Assembly: GCF_040932435.1 (NCBI RefSeq)
Contig: NZ_JBFQGA010000002.1
Location: 124,001-188,000, forward strand
Origin: Kluyvera sp040932435
Lineage (GTDB): Bacteria; Pseudomonadota; Gammaproteobacteria; Enterobacterales; Enterobacteriaceae
Direction of reading: 5' to 3'
Length of the DNA stretch: 64,000 bases
A program made the position numbers and the translations under genes. This document shows, in pieces, positions 33,686-41,913 of the stretch; the stretch's first letter is position 1; each line of letters opens with the position of its first letter. The notes beneath the pieces are model-generated. The model did no database searches. It was not told the DNA's origin and saw only the letters and a program-made list of their open reading frames with translations.

Positions 33686-33708
33686 TTATCCACAGGAATA
33701 GTGGATAA
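33686..33708. promoter_or_regulatory. Inverted pair of DnaA boxes
   Basis: TTATCCACA (33686-33694) is a perfect DnaA box; AGTGGATAA (33700-33708) is a second one in reverse orientation with one mismatch. I recall a DnaA site reported upstream of E. coli uvrB. Confidence 0.75.
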
Positions 33709-33861
33709 CTGCCTCTAGCCCCTATCCCCCGCCACCCGGCGATTTGCGCAACGTCGACGCAAAGCGATGGCAAATATTTTTTTTCCCGCTGTTTTTGATT
33801 TTTATCAGCGAAAAGGCGTAGCTATTTTAAGGGAATTTTGAGCGATTCTTTTACGTTTTCT

Positions 33862-33894
33862 GCGGGTTAGCGCTTACGAATGAAGATAACCCGC
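33862..33894 (-). terminator. Hairpin after bioD
   Basis: GCGGGTTA and TAACCCGC pair across a 17-base loop, nine bases past the bioD stop on the minus strand. There is no T run; possible end of the bioBFCD transcript. Confidence 0.4.
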
Positions 33895-33902
33895 CAAGTA
33901 GG

Positions 33903-34580
33903 TTAAAGCGCGTCAAGAGAAAGGTAATGCCCCAGCGATTGCGATTCTACCGTATCGCCAAGCCACGGTATTTCGCCCAGTAAAGGCGCGGGCAACATCC
34001 GCACCAGCGTACTGAGATATTCCGCATGTCGTCGTCCTGGCGGCGTGACATCGTTCGCAATCCAACCCGCTAACCGCAATCCTGCCTGCTGTATCGCCTG
34101 CGCCGTCAGTACCGCGTGATTAATACAGCCAAGCTTCACGCCAACAACCAGAATCACCGGCAACTGTTCAGCCTTCACCCAGTCCGCCAGCGTTAACGTC
34201 GGCGACAGCGGCGTAAACCAACCGCCCGCTCCTTCAACCAGCACCCAGTCCGCTTTCGCTTCCAGCGCGCGTAATCCCGCTGACAGTACGCTGGCCTCAA
34301 TCGGCCGCTGTTCGTCTGCACTGACGATATGCGGCGACGTCGGCTCTGCGAAGGTGTAAGGATTGACCTCAGGGTAATCAAGCGGCAGTACGCTGTTGCG
34401 TTGCAGCGCAAGCGCATCGCTATTGCGCAACCCATCTGCCGTCATTTCGCTGCCGGAGGCGACCGGTTTATAGCCCGCGGTGCGGCGGCCCAGCAGCCGA
34501 GCGGCCTGTAAAAGCGCGGTGCTGGCAACGGTTTTACCCACTTCGGTGTCAGTCCCGGTTACATAGTAGCGTTCAATCAC
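33903..34580 (-). CDS. bioD: Dethiobiotin synthetase BioD
   Basis: BioD closes the ureido ring of dethiobiotin from diaminopelargonate, CO2 and ATP. The 225-residue product has the P-loop GTDTEVGKT at 9-17, the substrate stretch YKPVASGSE, the VEGAGGWFTPL loop and VVGVKLGCINHAVLTAQAI. It is last in bioBFCD and overlaps the bioC stop by eight bases. Confidence 0.96.
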   Translation of the reverse strand: MIERYYVTGTDTEVGKTVASTALLQAARLLGRRTAGYKPVASGSEMTADGLRNSDALALQRNSVLPLDYPEVNPYTFAEPTSPHIVSADEQRPIEASVLSAGLRALEAKADWVLVEGAGGWFTPLSPTLTLADWVKAEQLPVILVVGVKLGCINHAVLTAQAIQQAGLRLAGWIANDVTPPGRRHAEYLSTLVRMLPAPLLGEIPWLGDTVESQSLGHYLSLDAL

Positions 34581-35328
34581 GCGTTATCACTCCTGTAAAA
34601 AGATGGTAGGTCAGCGGACATTCGCCCGCCTGCGACGGCCACGCGAGTTGAAGCTGCCGTAGCCTACCGCGCGTCAGCGGCTGGCTGCTTCGCCCCTCGT
34701 GGAGGTGCGTCGCGCCAATCCCCTTCAGCGAGCGCATCGCGCTTAACGCATCGGGGAACGGCAATGTGATAGAGGTTGAAGTGCTCTGATGGCGATAGCC
34801 AGCCAGCGCCTCACGCAACGTCTCTTCAGGCAAAAAACGGTTGGCATGCGGATGGTTGTCGATGGCGCGCCAAGCCTGATTAAGTTCCGGTAACGAGCCG
34901 GCGGTCAGCGTGGTAAATGCCACCACGCCACCGGGAACAATTTGACGGCAAAGTCCAGCTAGCGCCACGTGGAGATCGCTGCACCATTGCACGGCCAGAT
35001 TGCTCCATACCAGATCAAATCCCGCTTCAGGCAGCGGAATATCCTCGATATCAGCCTGCACGTAGCGGTCGGCTACCTGCTGACTCTGTGCCTGTTGCAG
35101 CATTTCGCCTGACAGGTCCAGCGCGGTAACGTGGCTGCCTTTGTCGCGCCAGTAGCGGCTGTAGCTCCCTGGACCGCATCCGGCATCCAGCACCCTTGGG
35201 AATCGCTGCGCCGGCAGTTGGCTTAGCAGCTGCGCGGCGCTCAGACGCTGGAGTTCATCATGCTGATGGTAGTGGGTTGCCGCGCGTCCAAACGCCGCGG
35301 CCACCGCCTGTTTATCCACGCTCGCCAT
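34573..35328 (-). CDS. bioC: Malonyl-ACP O-methyltransferase BioC
   Basis: BioC methylates malonyl-ACP so that fatty acid synthesis can build the pimeloyl chain of biotin. The 251-residue product has SAM motif I VLDAGCGPGSYSRYW, then VTALDLSGEMLQQA, WSNLAVQWC and the conserved SLKGIGATHLHEGR near the C-terminus. The start at 35328 (MASVDKQAVAAAFGRAATHY) matches E. coli and overlaps bioF by 17 bases; an earlier start at 35352 adds residues with no counterpart. Sequence identity to E. coli is visibly lower than for bioB or bioA. Confidence 0.94.
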   Translation of the reverse strand: MASVDKQAVAAAFGRAATHYHQHDELQRLSAAQLLSQLPAQRFPRVLDAGCGPGSYSRYWRDKGSHVTALDLSGEMLQQAQSQQVADRYVQADIEDIPLPEAGFDLVWSNLAVQWCSDLHVALAGLCRQIVPGGVVAFTTLTAGSLPELNQAWRAIDNHPHANRFLPEETLREALAGYRHQSTSTSITLPFPDALSAMRSLKGIGATHLHEGRSSQPLTRGRLRQLQLAWPSQAGECPLTYHLFTGVITRD

Positions 35329-36469
35329 GCAAAACCTCCAGCAGATGCGCAATATCCTGTGGCTCGTGCGCGGCGGTAAGCGTCAAGCGCAAACGCGCGG
35401 TGCCCGCAGGCACCGTTGGCGGACGAATTGCCGTCACCCAACAGCCCTGCTCACGCAGTCTGTCAGCCAGTTGCAATGTGCGCGAGTTTTCGCCGACGAC
35501 AAGCGGCTGGATAGCGCTTTGCGAGCCGGTCAACGGATACGCCAACCCACTGGCCCCGAGGCGGAATTGCGCCACATGCTGCGCCAGCTTTTCGCGCCGC
35601 TGCTGACCATCGTCGCTTTGGATAACGCCAAGCGCCGCTTGTAGCGCCACGGCCTGCGCAGGCGGCATAGCGGTGCTGTAAATCAAATGGCGGGCAAATT
35701 GCAGGAAGTAGTCGGCCACTGTTTGACTGCACAACACCGCCGCGCCGCTTAAGCCGAATGCTTTGCCAAAGGTGACAATCAACAGTTCGGGTTTCACGCC
35801 TTGTGACTGACAACTACCGCGACCGTTTACCCCGTCAACGCCAATGCCGTGGGCATCATCAACCATCAGCCAGCCGTTGGCCTCACGGGTGACGCGAGCA
35901 ATATCCGCCAGCGGCGCACTGTCGCCGTCCATGCTGAATACGCCTTCCGTGACCACCAGTTGCTGCCCCGCTAGCGGCGCGGCAAGCAGACGCGAGAGAT
36001 GCTGGCTGTCGTTGTGCTGGAAACGTCGTAGCTGTGCCGGGCTTAACGCCGACGCTTCGAGCAACGAGGCATGGCTAAGCCTGTCGGCAACAATGCGATC
36101 TTCCCGCCCGGCAAGCGCGGCAATCACCGCCTGATTGGCGGCGAAACCAGAAATAAACAGCAGCGCCCGGTCGTAGCCCAGCCAGTCGGCAAGCTGTTCT
36201 TCCAGATGCTGATGCGCCTGATGGTAACCGGTCACATGACCGGAGCCGCCAGAGCCGACACCGTAGTGCTCCGCGCCCTGCTGCCAGGCCTGGATAACCC
36301 GCGGATGCTGGCTAAGCCCCAGATAATCATTGCTGGAAAAGTTAAGGTAACGGCGGTCGTCACGCACCAGCCAACGTCCAGCCCCTTGCGCTAAGGGCTG
36401 ACGCTGACGAAGCGTGTTTGTTTCCTGGCGTTCTGCGACGGCCTTAGCAATTCGCTGCTGCCAGCTCAT
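35312..36469 (-). CDS. bioF: 8-amino-7-oxononanoate synthase BioF
   Basis: BioF condenses pimeloyl-ACP with L-alanine using pyridoxal phosphate. The 385-residue product has NFSSNDYLGLSQHPRV near the N-terminus, the glycine-rich GSGGSGHVTGYHQAH, VDDAHGIGV, and the PLP-lysine motif TFGKAFGLSG. Its start overlaps the bioB stop by four bases and its end overlaps bioC. Confidence 0.95.
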   Translation of the reverse strand: MSWQQRIAKAVAERQETNTLRQRQPLAQGAGRWLVRDDRRYLNFSSNDYLGLSQHPRVIQAWQQGAEHYGVGSGGSGHVTGYHQAHQHLEEQLADWLGYDRALLFISGFAANQAVIAALAGREDRIVADRLSHASLLEASALSPAQLRRFQHNDSQHLSRLLAAPLAGQQLVVTEGVFSMDGDSAPLADIARVTREANGWLMVDDAHGIGVDGVNGRGSCQSQGVKPELLIVTFGKAFGLSGAAVLCSQTVADYFLQFARHLIYSTAMPPAQAVALQAALGVIQSDDGQQRREKLAQHVAQFRLGASGLAYPLTGSQSAIQPLVVGENSRTLQLADRLREQGCWVTAIRPPTVPAGTARLRLTLTAAHEPQDIAHLLEVLHGERG

Positions 36470-37506
36470 ACCGCCGCCGCGTTGTAATAATCCTCGGTGT
36501 CCGGCGTCATCAGCGCCTGTTCCAAACGCTGCTGCTGCTCGTTGTCACCCGCGGTAACCATCGTTTGCTGCGGATTGATCCCCAATTTGCGGAATAACTG
36601 CAGATCTTTGTCCTCTTCCGGGTTCGGCGTGGTCAACAGCTTGCAGCCGTAGAACACCGAGTTGGCGCCCGCCATAAAGCACATTGCTTGGGTCTGTTCG
36701 TTCATCTGTTCACGACCGGCGGAGAGACGCACGTGCGAGGTCGGCATCATGATCCGCGCCACGGCGATGGTGCGAATAAAGTCGAATGCATCAACGTCTT
36801 CGTTATCCGCCAGCGGCGTTCCTTTCACCTTCACCAACATGTTGATCGGTACGCTTTCCGGCGGCGTCGGCAAGTTGGCAAGCTGCAGCAACAGCCCCGC
36901 GCGGTCGGTGACAGTTTCACCCAGCCCAACGATACCACCGGAGCACACTTTGATCCCGGCGTCACGCACCTTATCCAGCGTATCCAGACGTTCCTGATAG
37001 CTGCGGGTGGTGATGATATTGCCGTAAAATTCCGGCGAGGTGTCGAGGTTGTGGTTGTAATAGTCCAGCCCCGCAGAAGCCAGACGTCCGGCTTGGCTAT
37101 CGGACAATGTGCCCAACGTCATACAGGCTTCCAGCCCCATCTCTTTCACGCCCTGCACCATCTGCTCAAGGTACGGCATATCGCGTTCGTGCGGGTTTTT
37201 CCACGCCGCCCCCATGCAAAAACGCGTCGAGCCAGCGAGCTTCGCTTTGCGCGCAGAGTCGAGCACCTGTTCCACTTCCATCAGACGCTCGCTCTCAAGC
37301 CCAGTTTTATAGCGCGAGCTTTGCGGGCAATATTTGCAGTCTTCCGGACAGGCACCGGTTTTAATCGACAGCAGCGTGCTGACCTGTACCTGCTGAGGGT
37401 CGAAATGTTGGCGGTGAACCTGCTGCGCTTCAAACAGTAAATCAAGCAGCGGTTTATCAAAAAGAGCGGTGACCTGCGACATTGTCCAACGTAAAGGGTG
37501 AGCCAT
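36466..37506 (-). CDS. bioB: Biotin synthase BioB (radical SAM)
   Basis: BioB inserts sulphur into dethiobiotin using a 4Fe-4S/SAM centre and a sacrificial 2Fe-2S cluster. The 346-residue product has the SAM-cluster cysteines C53, C57 and C60 (GACPEDCKYC) and the 2Fe-2S ligands in TRFCMGAAW, LEACMTLGTL and IKVCSGGIVGLGE. The C-terminus DTEDYYNAAAV matches E. coli. It is first in bioBFCD and divergent from bioA across the BirA operator. Confidence 0.97.
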   Translation of the reverse strand: MAHPLRWTMSQVTALFDKPLLDLLFEAQQVHRQHFDPQQVQVSTLLSIKTGACPEDCKYCPQSSRYKTGLESERLMEVEQVLDSARKAKLAGSTRFCMGAAWKNPHERDMPYLEQMVQGVKEMGLEACMTLGTLSDSQAGRLASAGLDYYNHNLDTSPEFYGNIITTRSYQERLDTLDKVRDAGIKVCSGGIVGLGETVTDRAGLLLQLANLPTPPESVPINMLVKVKGTPLADNEDVDAFDFIRTIAVARIMMPTSHVRLSAGREQMNEQTQAMCFMAGANSVFYGCKLLTTPNPEEDKDLQLFRKLGINPQQTMVTAGDNEQQQRLEQALMTPDTEDYYNAAAV

Positions 37507-37549
37507 TGGCTTCTCCGGGGGTTTTGTTAATTTTCGGTTCGGTTTATAC

Positions 37550-37583
37550 TCGTAAACCTAAAACTTTTCAAAATGGTTTACAA
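37550..37583. promoter_or_regulatory. BirA operator between bioB and bioA
   Basis: TCGTAAACC (37550-37558) and GGTTTACAA (37575-37583) are inverted half-sites with a 16-base spacer, the BirA arrangement. The first half-site has one deviation (TCG for TTG). Biotin-loaded BirA should repress both transcripts. Confidence 0.88.
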
Positions 37584-37590
37584 GTCGATT

Positions 37591-38880
37591 ATGACAACGG
37601 ACGATCTCGCCTTCGATAAGCGCCATATCTGGCATCCCTACACCTCAATGACCGCACCGTTGCCGGTTTACCCGATTGTCTCCGCCGAGGGTTGTGAGCT
37701 ACAGCTTGCCAGCGGCGAGCGACTGGTTGACGGCATGTCATCCTGGTGGGCGACCATTCATGGCTACAATCACCCGCGTTTGAACGCCGCGATGAAGACG
37801 CAGATTGACCAGATGTCGCACGTGATGTTTGGCGGGATAACCCACCCTTCCGCCGTTGCACTATGCCGAAAGCTGGTCGCAATGACGCCCGAACCGCTGG
37901 AGTGCGTATTCCTCGCCGATTCCGGTTCGGTGGCGGTGGAGGTGGCGATGAAGATGGCCTTGCAGTATTGGCAGGCTAAAGGCGAGTCACGTCAGCGTTT
38001 TCTGACCTTCCGCAACGGTTATCACGGCGATACCTTTGGCGCGATGTCGGTGTGCGACCCGGATAACTCGATGCACAGCCTGTGGAAAGGTTACCTGCCG
38101 GAAAATCTGTTTGCGCCAGCGCCGCACAGCCGATTTGATGGCGAGTTTGATGAGTACGATATGGTGGCATTTGCGCGCCTGATGGCCGCGCATCGTCATG
38201 AAATTGCTGCGGTGATCCTCGAGCCTGTCGTGCAGGGCGCAGGCGGCATGCGCATGTATCACCCCGAGTGGTTGAAGCGCATCCGCAAAATGTGTGACCG
38301 TGAAGGTATCTTGCTGATTGCCGACGAGATTGCCACCGGCTTTGGTCGCACTGGTAAACTATTCGCCTGCGAGCACGCAGGTATCAGCGCCGATATTTTG
38401 TGTTTGGGCAAGGCATTGACCGGGGGCACGATGACCCTGTCAGCCGCCATCACCACGCGTGAAGTGGCAGAAACCATCAGCAACGGCGAAGCGGGCTGCT
38501 TTATGCACGGGCCAACCTTTATGGGCAACCCGTTGGCCTGCGCCGTCGCCGCCGAAAGCCTCGCTATCCTTGAGAGTGGCGAATGGCAAACGCAGGTCGC
38601 CGCCATTGAACAACAGCTCAAACGCGAGCTTGCGCCAGCCGCCGATTCAGAACACGTCGCCGATGTACGCGTGCTGGGGGCAATCGGCGTTATCGAGACC
38701 CGTTTCCCAGTTAACATGGCGTTGTTGCAGCGATTCTTCGTCGAGCAAGGTGTATGGGTTCGGCCGTTTGGTCGGTTGATTTATCTGATGCCGCCATATC
38801 TCATTACCAAAGAGCAGCTCACTAGGCTAACGCGCGCGGTCTGTTTAGCCGTCTGTCAGGAAACATTTTTTATCCAATAA
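37591..38880 (+). CDS. bioA: Adenosylmethionine-8-amino-7-oxononanoate aminotransferase BioA
   Basis: BioA makes 7,8-diaminopelargonate, using SAM as amino donor and pyridoxal phosphate. The 429-residue product has the PLP lysine K274 (CLGKALTGG), HIWHPYTSM at the N-terminus, SGSVAVEVAMKMALQYW, NGYHGDTFGAMSV and ADEIATGFGRTG. The start at 37591 (MTTDDLAFDKRH) matches E. coli and places the start right after the BirA operator; an ATG at 37573 lies inside it. Confidence 0.96.
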   Translation: MTTDDLAFDKRHIWHPYTSMTAPLPVYPIVSAEGCELQLASGERLVDGMSSWWATIHGYNHPRLNAAMKTQIDQMSHVMFGGITHPSAVALCRKLVAMTPEPLECVFLADSGSVAVEVAMKMALQYWQAKGESRQRFLTFRNGYHGDTFGAMSVCDPDNSMHSLWKGYLPENLFAPAPHSRFDGEFDEYDMVAFARLMAAHRHEIAAVILEPVVQGAGGMRMYHPEWLKRIRKMCDREGILLIADEIATGFGRTGKLFACEHAGISADILCLGKALTGGTMTLSAAITTREVAETISNGEAGCFMHGPTFMGNPLACAVAAESLAILESGEWQTQVAAIEQQLKRELAPAADSEHVADVRVLGAIGVIETRFPVNMALLQRFFVEQGVWVRPFGRLIYLMPPYLITKEQLTRLTRAVCLAVCQETFFIQ

Positions 38881-38913
38881 GCAGCAGCAACCGCAGGCAA
38901 TACCCGCTACACT

Positions 38914-38941
38914 CCTTTGTTAATCAGTGGATTAACAAAGG
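38914..38941 (+). terminator. Hairpin between bioA and ybhB, overlapping the ybhB ribosome site
   Basis: CCTTTGTTAAT and ATTAACAAAGG form a perfect 11-bp stem with loop CAGTGG. Its right arm contains part of AAAGGAGG, the ybhB ribosome site. There is no T run, so masking of the ribosome site is as plausible as termination. Confidence 0.6.
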
Positions 38942-38950
38942 AGGCAGTCA

Positions 38951-39427
38951 ATGAAATTAGTCAGCCACGATCTACGTGACGGCGAGAAACTTCCCCAGCG
39001 TCAGGTCTTCAACGGGATGGGCTATGATGGCGAAAATATCTCCCCGCATCTGGCCTGGGACGACGTGCCCGCTGGAACCAAAAGCTTTGTCGTAAGCTGC
39101 TATGACCCCGACGCGCCAACCGGTTCCGGCTGGTGGCACTGGATCGTTGCTAACATTCCCGCAGACACCCGTGAATTGCCAACCGGCAGTGGTTCAGGCT
39201 TGGTGAATTTACCCGCAGGTGCACTGCAAACCCGCACCGATTTCGGTAAAGCAGGCTACGGCGGCGCAGCCCCGCCGAAGGGCGAAACCCATCGCTATAT
39301 TTTCACCGTACATGCGCTCGGCGTCGATAAAATTGACGTTGATGAAGGTGCCAGCGGTGCAATGGTTGGCTTTAACGTGCACTTCCATAGCCTAGCGAGC
39401 GCTTCAATTACCGCGCTGTTCAGCTAA
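38951..39427 (+). CDS. ybhB: Raf kinase inhibitor (PEBP)-like protein YbhB
   Basis: YbhB is a cytoplasmic phosphatidylethanolamine-binding-protein family member; its ligand is unknown. The 158-residue product has the PEBP signature YDPDAPTGSGWWHWIVANIP and the second family block GKAGYGGAAPPKGETHRYIFTVHAL. AAAGGAGG lies five to six bases before the ATG but is engaged in a hairpin. In K-12 the lambda attachment site and then ybhC follow it; here the mannitol operon intervenes. Confidence 0.94.
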   Translation: MKLVSHDLRDGEKLPQRQVFNGMGYDGENISPHLAWDDVPAGTKSFVVSCYDPDAPTGSGWWHWIVANIPADTRELPTGSGSGLVNLPAGALQTRTDFGKAGYGGAAPPKGETHRYIFTVHALGVDKIDVDEGASGAMVGFNVHFHSLASASITALFS

Positions 39428-39446
39428 TCACGCGCCGCACATAACG

Positions 39447-39478
39447 GCCCTACAGGGGAAACTCTGTGGGGCTTTTTT
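39447..39478 (+). terminator. Terminator after ybhB
   Basis: GCCCTACAG and CTGTGGGGC pair (one G-T) around an eight-base loop, followed by TTTTTT. Confidence 0.82.
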
Positions 39479-39882
39479 ACAGTTGTGATCGTTCGGTTGT
39501 AATTTTATGACGTAAATACGGCTGCGGGGGGACTAAACGGGGACCGGCGAGGAGCCGCCAAAAACATCTTGTGAATATGATCACAATTCAAAAACAAAGA
39601 CGTCAAAAACGAAGGTGATCTTAATCACAAAAAATGGCGTTTTTACGCCTTGATTTTAACTTTGTAGCAGACTTACAGCTTTTAATGTGATCAATGTCAC
39701 TTAAAAGGTGCTTTTGCAGGGGTGGCTTTAGTGATCGGCATCACAAATACCCCTCGAGTACGCGAGATGAATACGGCGTGATAGAGTCGATTTTGCATAC
39801 AGAACGACTGGATGGTTTTTGGCGAAACCACCACAACTATGACGACGCGTAACATCATTACGCGCACCACGAGGGGTGTTTT
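39479..39882 (+). other. mtlA upstream control region
   Basis: About 400 bases without a gene. It carries four CRP sites spaced 44, 72 and 44 bases apart (listed next), comparable to the multiple CRP sites of E. coli mtlA. Confidence 0.75.
39570..39745 (+). promoter_or_regulatory. Four CRP (cAMP receptor) sites of mtlADR
   Basis: Sites fitting TGTGA-N6-TCACA: TGTGAATATGATCACA (39570-39585, perfect), GGTGATCTTAATCACA (39614-39629), TGTGATCAATGTCACT (39686-39701) and AGTGATCGGCATCACA (39730-39745). The operon should be strongly catabolite-controlled. Confidence 0.88.
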
Positions 39883-41859
39883 ATGTTATCACCAGATATC
39901 AAGGTCAAGGTACAGAATTTTGGCCGCTTTCTCAGCAATATGGTGATGCCCAATATTGGCGCATTCATTGCCTGGGGTTTGATTACCGCTTTATTTATTC
40001 CTACGGGCTGGCTGCCCAATGAGACATTGGCCAAGCTAGTTGGCCCAATGATCACCTATTTACTGCCATTGTTAATCGGCTATACCGGTGGTCGTCTTAT
40101 CGGCGGCGAGCGCGGTGGCGTGGTCGGTGCCATCACCACCATGGGCGTTATCGTCGGCGCAGATATGCCGATGTTTATGGGCGCAATGATTGCGGGGCCG
40201 CTCGGCGGCTGGGCGATTAAGCGCTTCGACCGTTGGGTTGACGGCAAAATCAAAAGCGGTTTTGAGATGCTGGTGAACAACTTCTCGGCCGGTATTATCG
40301 GTATGCTGCTGGCGATGATTGCCTTTATGGCGATTGGTCCGATGGTGGAGGTGCTGTCAAAGGTATTGGCATCAGGCGTTAACGTCATGGTGCAGCACAA
40401 CCTGCTGCCGCTGACCTCCATCTTTGTAGAACCGGCGAAAATCCTGTTCCTCAATAATGCGATTAACCACGGTATCTTCTCGCCGCTGGGGATTCAGCAG
40501 GCAACGGAAACCGGTAAATCTATCTTCTTCTTGATTGAAGCAAACCCAGGCCCAGGTCTTGGCGTTCTGCTGGCATATATGTTCGTCGGTAAAGGTAGCG
40601 CGAAGCAATCTGCGGGCGGCGCGGCAATCATTCACTTCTTTGGCGGCATTCATGAAATCTACTTCCCGTACGTGCTGATGAATCCACGCCTCATTCTGGC
40701 GGTAATTCTGGGCGGGATGACCGGCGTGTTTACGCTGACACTGTTCAACGCGGGTCTGGTTTCCCCGGCTTCCCCTGGTTCCATCTTCGCCGTGCTGCTG
40801 ATGACTCCGAAGGCATCGCTGATTGGCGTCGCGCTTTCTATCCTCGCCTCTACGCTGGTCTCCTTCCTCACCGCCTCCATGCTGCTCAAGCGCGTTCGTG
40901 TCGGTGATGAAGAAAGCAACGGTTTATCCGAAGCGACCCGCCGTATGCAGGCGTTAAAGCAGCAGTCTAAATCTGGCGGCAAGCTTTCTGGCGAACAGCC
41001 ACAGCCTGCACCGGCCCTTGATTTGTCGAAAGATCTGCAGCATGTGCGTAAAATTATCGTCGCCTGCGACGCCGGAATGGGCTCCAGCGCCCTCGGTGCG
41101 GGTGTGTTGCGCAAAAAAGTTAAGGACGCCGGTCTTAGCCACATTTCAGTGACCAACTGCGCTATCAACAGCTTGCCGGAGGATGTGGATCTGGTGATTA
41201 CCCACCAGGATCTTACCGAGCGTGCGATGCGCCATGCGCCACAAGCCATGCATATTTCGCTGAGCAATTTCTTGGATAGCGGGTTGTATACCGACCTCAC
41301 GACTCGTCTGCTGGCCGCCAAAATGCCACCTGCGGCGAACGATAATCGTCTGATTAACCAAACGATTATTGCCGCCAACGACGAAGCATTCGACACAGCC
41401 GAGCGCGATGAGAACCTGTTCAAACTTAGCGCCGACAATATTTTCCTGAACTTAACCGCCGACAATAAAGCCCAGGCAATCCGTTTTGCCGGTGAAATGC
41501 TGGTCTCCGGTGGCTACGTGGAGCCAGACTACATTGATGCCATGCTGGCGCGAGAAGCTTTAACCACCACCTATCTGGGAGAGTCCATTGCCGTACCGCA
41601 CGGCACCGTAGAAGCCAAAGACCGCGTGCTGCGCACCGGGATTGTTATTTGCCAGTATCCACAGGGCGTTCGATTCGGCGATGAGCCGGACGAGGTGGCC
41701 CGATTGGTTATCGGCATTGCAGCCCGTAATAACGAGCACGTGCAGGTCATCGCCCGTTTAGCCAACGCGCTGGATGATAAAGACGTTATCGAGCGTCTGA
41801 CGCAGACCACCAGCGTGCAGGAAATTTTGCAGCTCCTGTCCGGCGAGCAAGCGGCATAA
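39883..41859 (+). CDS. mtlA: Mannitol-specific PTS enzyme IICBA, MtlA
   Basis: MtlA imports and phosphorylates mannitol to mannitol 1-phosphate. The 658-residue product has the membrane IIC domain (about 1-345, with ADMPMFMGAMIAGPLGGW and GGIHEIYFPYVLMNPRL), IIB with phosphocysteine C395 (VACDAGMGSSA) and IIA with phosphohistidine H573 (IAVPHGTVEAKD). It is about 20 residues longer than E. coli MtlA. The extra length is in the IIC-IIB and IIB-IIA linkers, which are also least similar. It is first in mtlADR, with CRP sites upstream. Confidence 0.95.
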   Translation: MLSPDIKVKVQNFGRFLSNMVMPNIGAFIAWGLITALFIPTGWLPNETLAKLVGPMITYLLPLLIGYTGGRLIGGERGGVVGAITTMGVIVGADMPMFMGAMIAGPLGGWAIKRFDRWVDGKIKSGFEMLVNNFSAGIIGMLLAMIAFMAIGPMVEVLSKVLASGVNVMVQHNLLPLTSIFVEPAKILFLNNAINHGIFSPLGIQQATETGKSIFFLIEANPGPGLGVLLAYMFVGKGSAKQSAGGAAIIHFFGGIHEIYFPYVLMNPRLILAVILGGMTGVFTLTLFNAGLVSPASPGSIFAVLLMTPKASLIGVALSILASTLVSFLTASMLLKRVRVGDEESNGLSEATRRMQALKQQSKSGGKLSGEQPQPAPALDLSKDLQHVRKIIVACDAGMGSSALGAGVLRKKVKDAGLSHISVTNCAINSLPEDVDLVITHQDLTERAMRHAPQAMHISLSNFLDSGLYTDLTTRLLAAKMPPAANDNRLINQTIIAANDEAFDTAERDENLFKLSADNIFLNLTADNKAQAIRFAGEMLVSGGYVEPDYIDAMLAREALTTTYLGESIAVPHGTVEAKDRVLRTGIVICQYPQGVRFGDEPDEVARLVIGIAARNNEHVQVIARLANALDDKDVIERLTQTTSVQEILQLLSGEQAA

Positions 41860-41913
41860 GGGTACGGGGGTTATTGGCCCCCGATACGGATAGACTTTTT
41901 TGGAGTCAGTGTT

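Larger units (their letters stand above)
33385..33902. other. uvrB-bioD intergenic region
   Basis: About 520 bases without an established gene. It holds a pair of DnaA boxes (33686-33708), a 24-codon open frame (33522-33596, see findings), and a hairpin near the bioD end. The rest is A+T-rich and probably includes distal uvrB promoters. Confidence 0.55.

Noticed and set aside
39471..39486. GCTTTTTTA near ybhB as a second lambda-type core flanking the mtl operon
   Set aside because: It is the T run of the ybhB terminator, matches only nine bases, and is inverted relative to the attB-like site at 43947-43965, so it cannot form an attL/attR pair.
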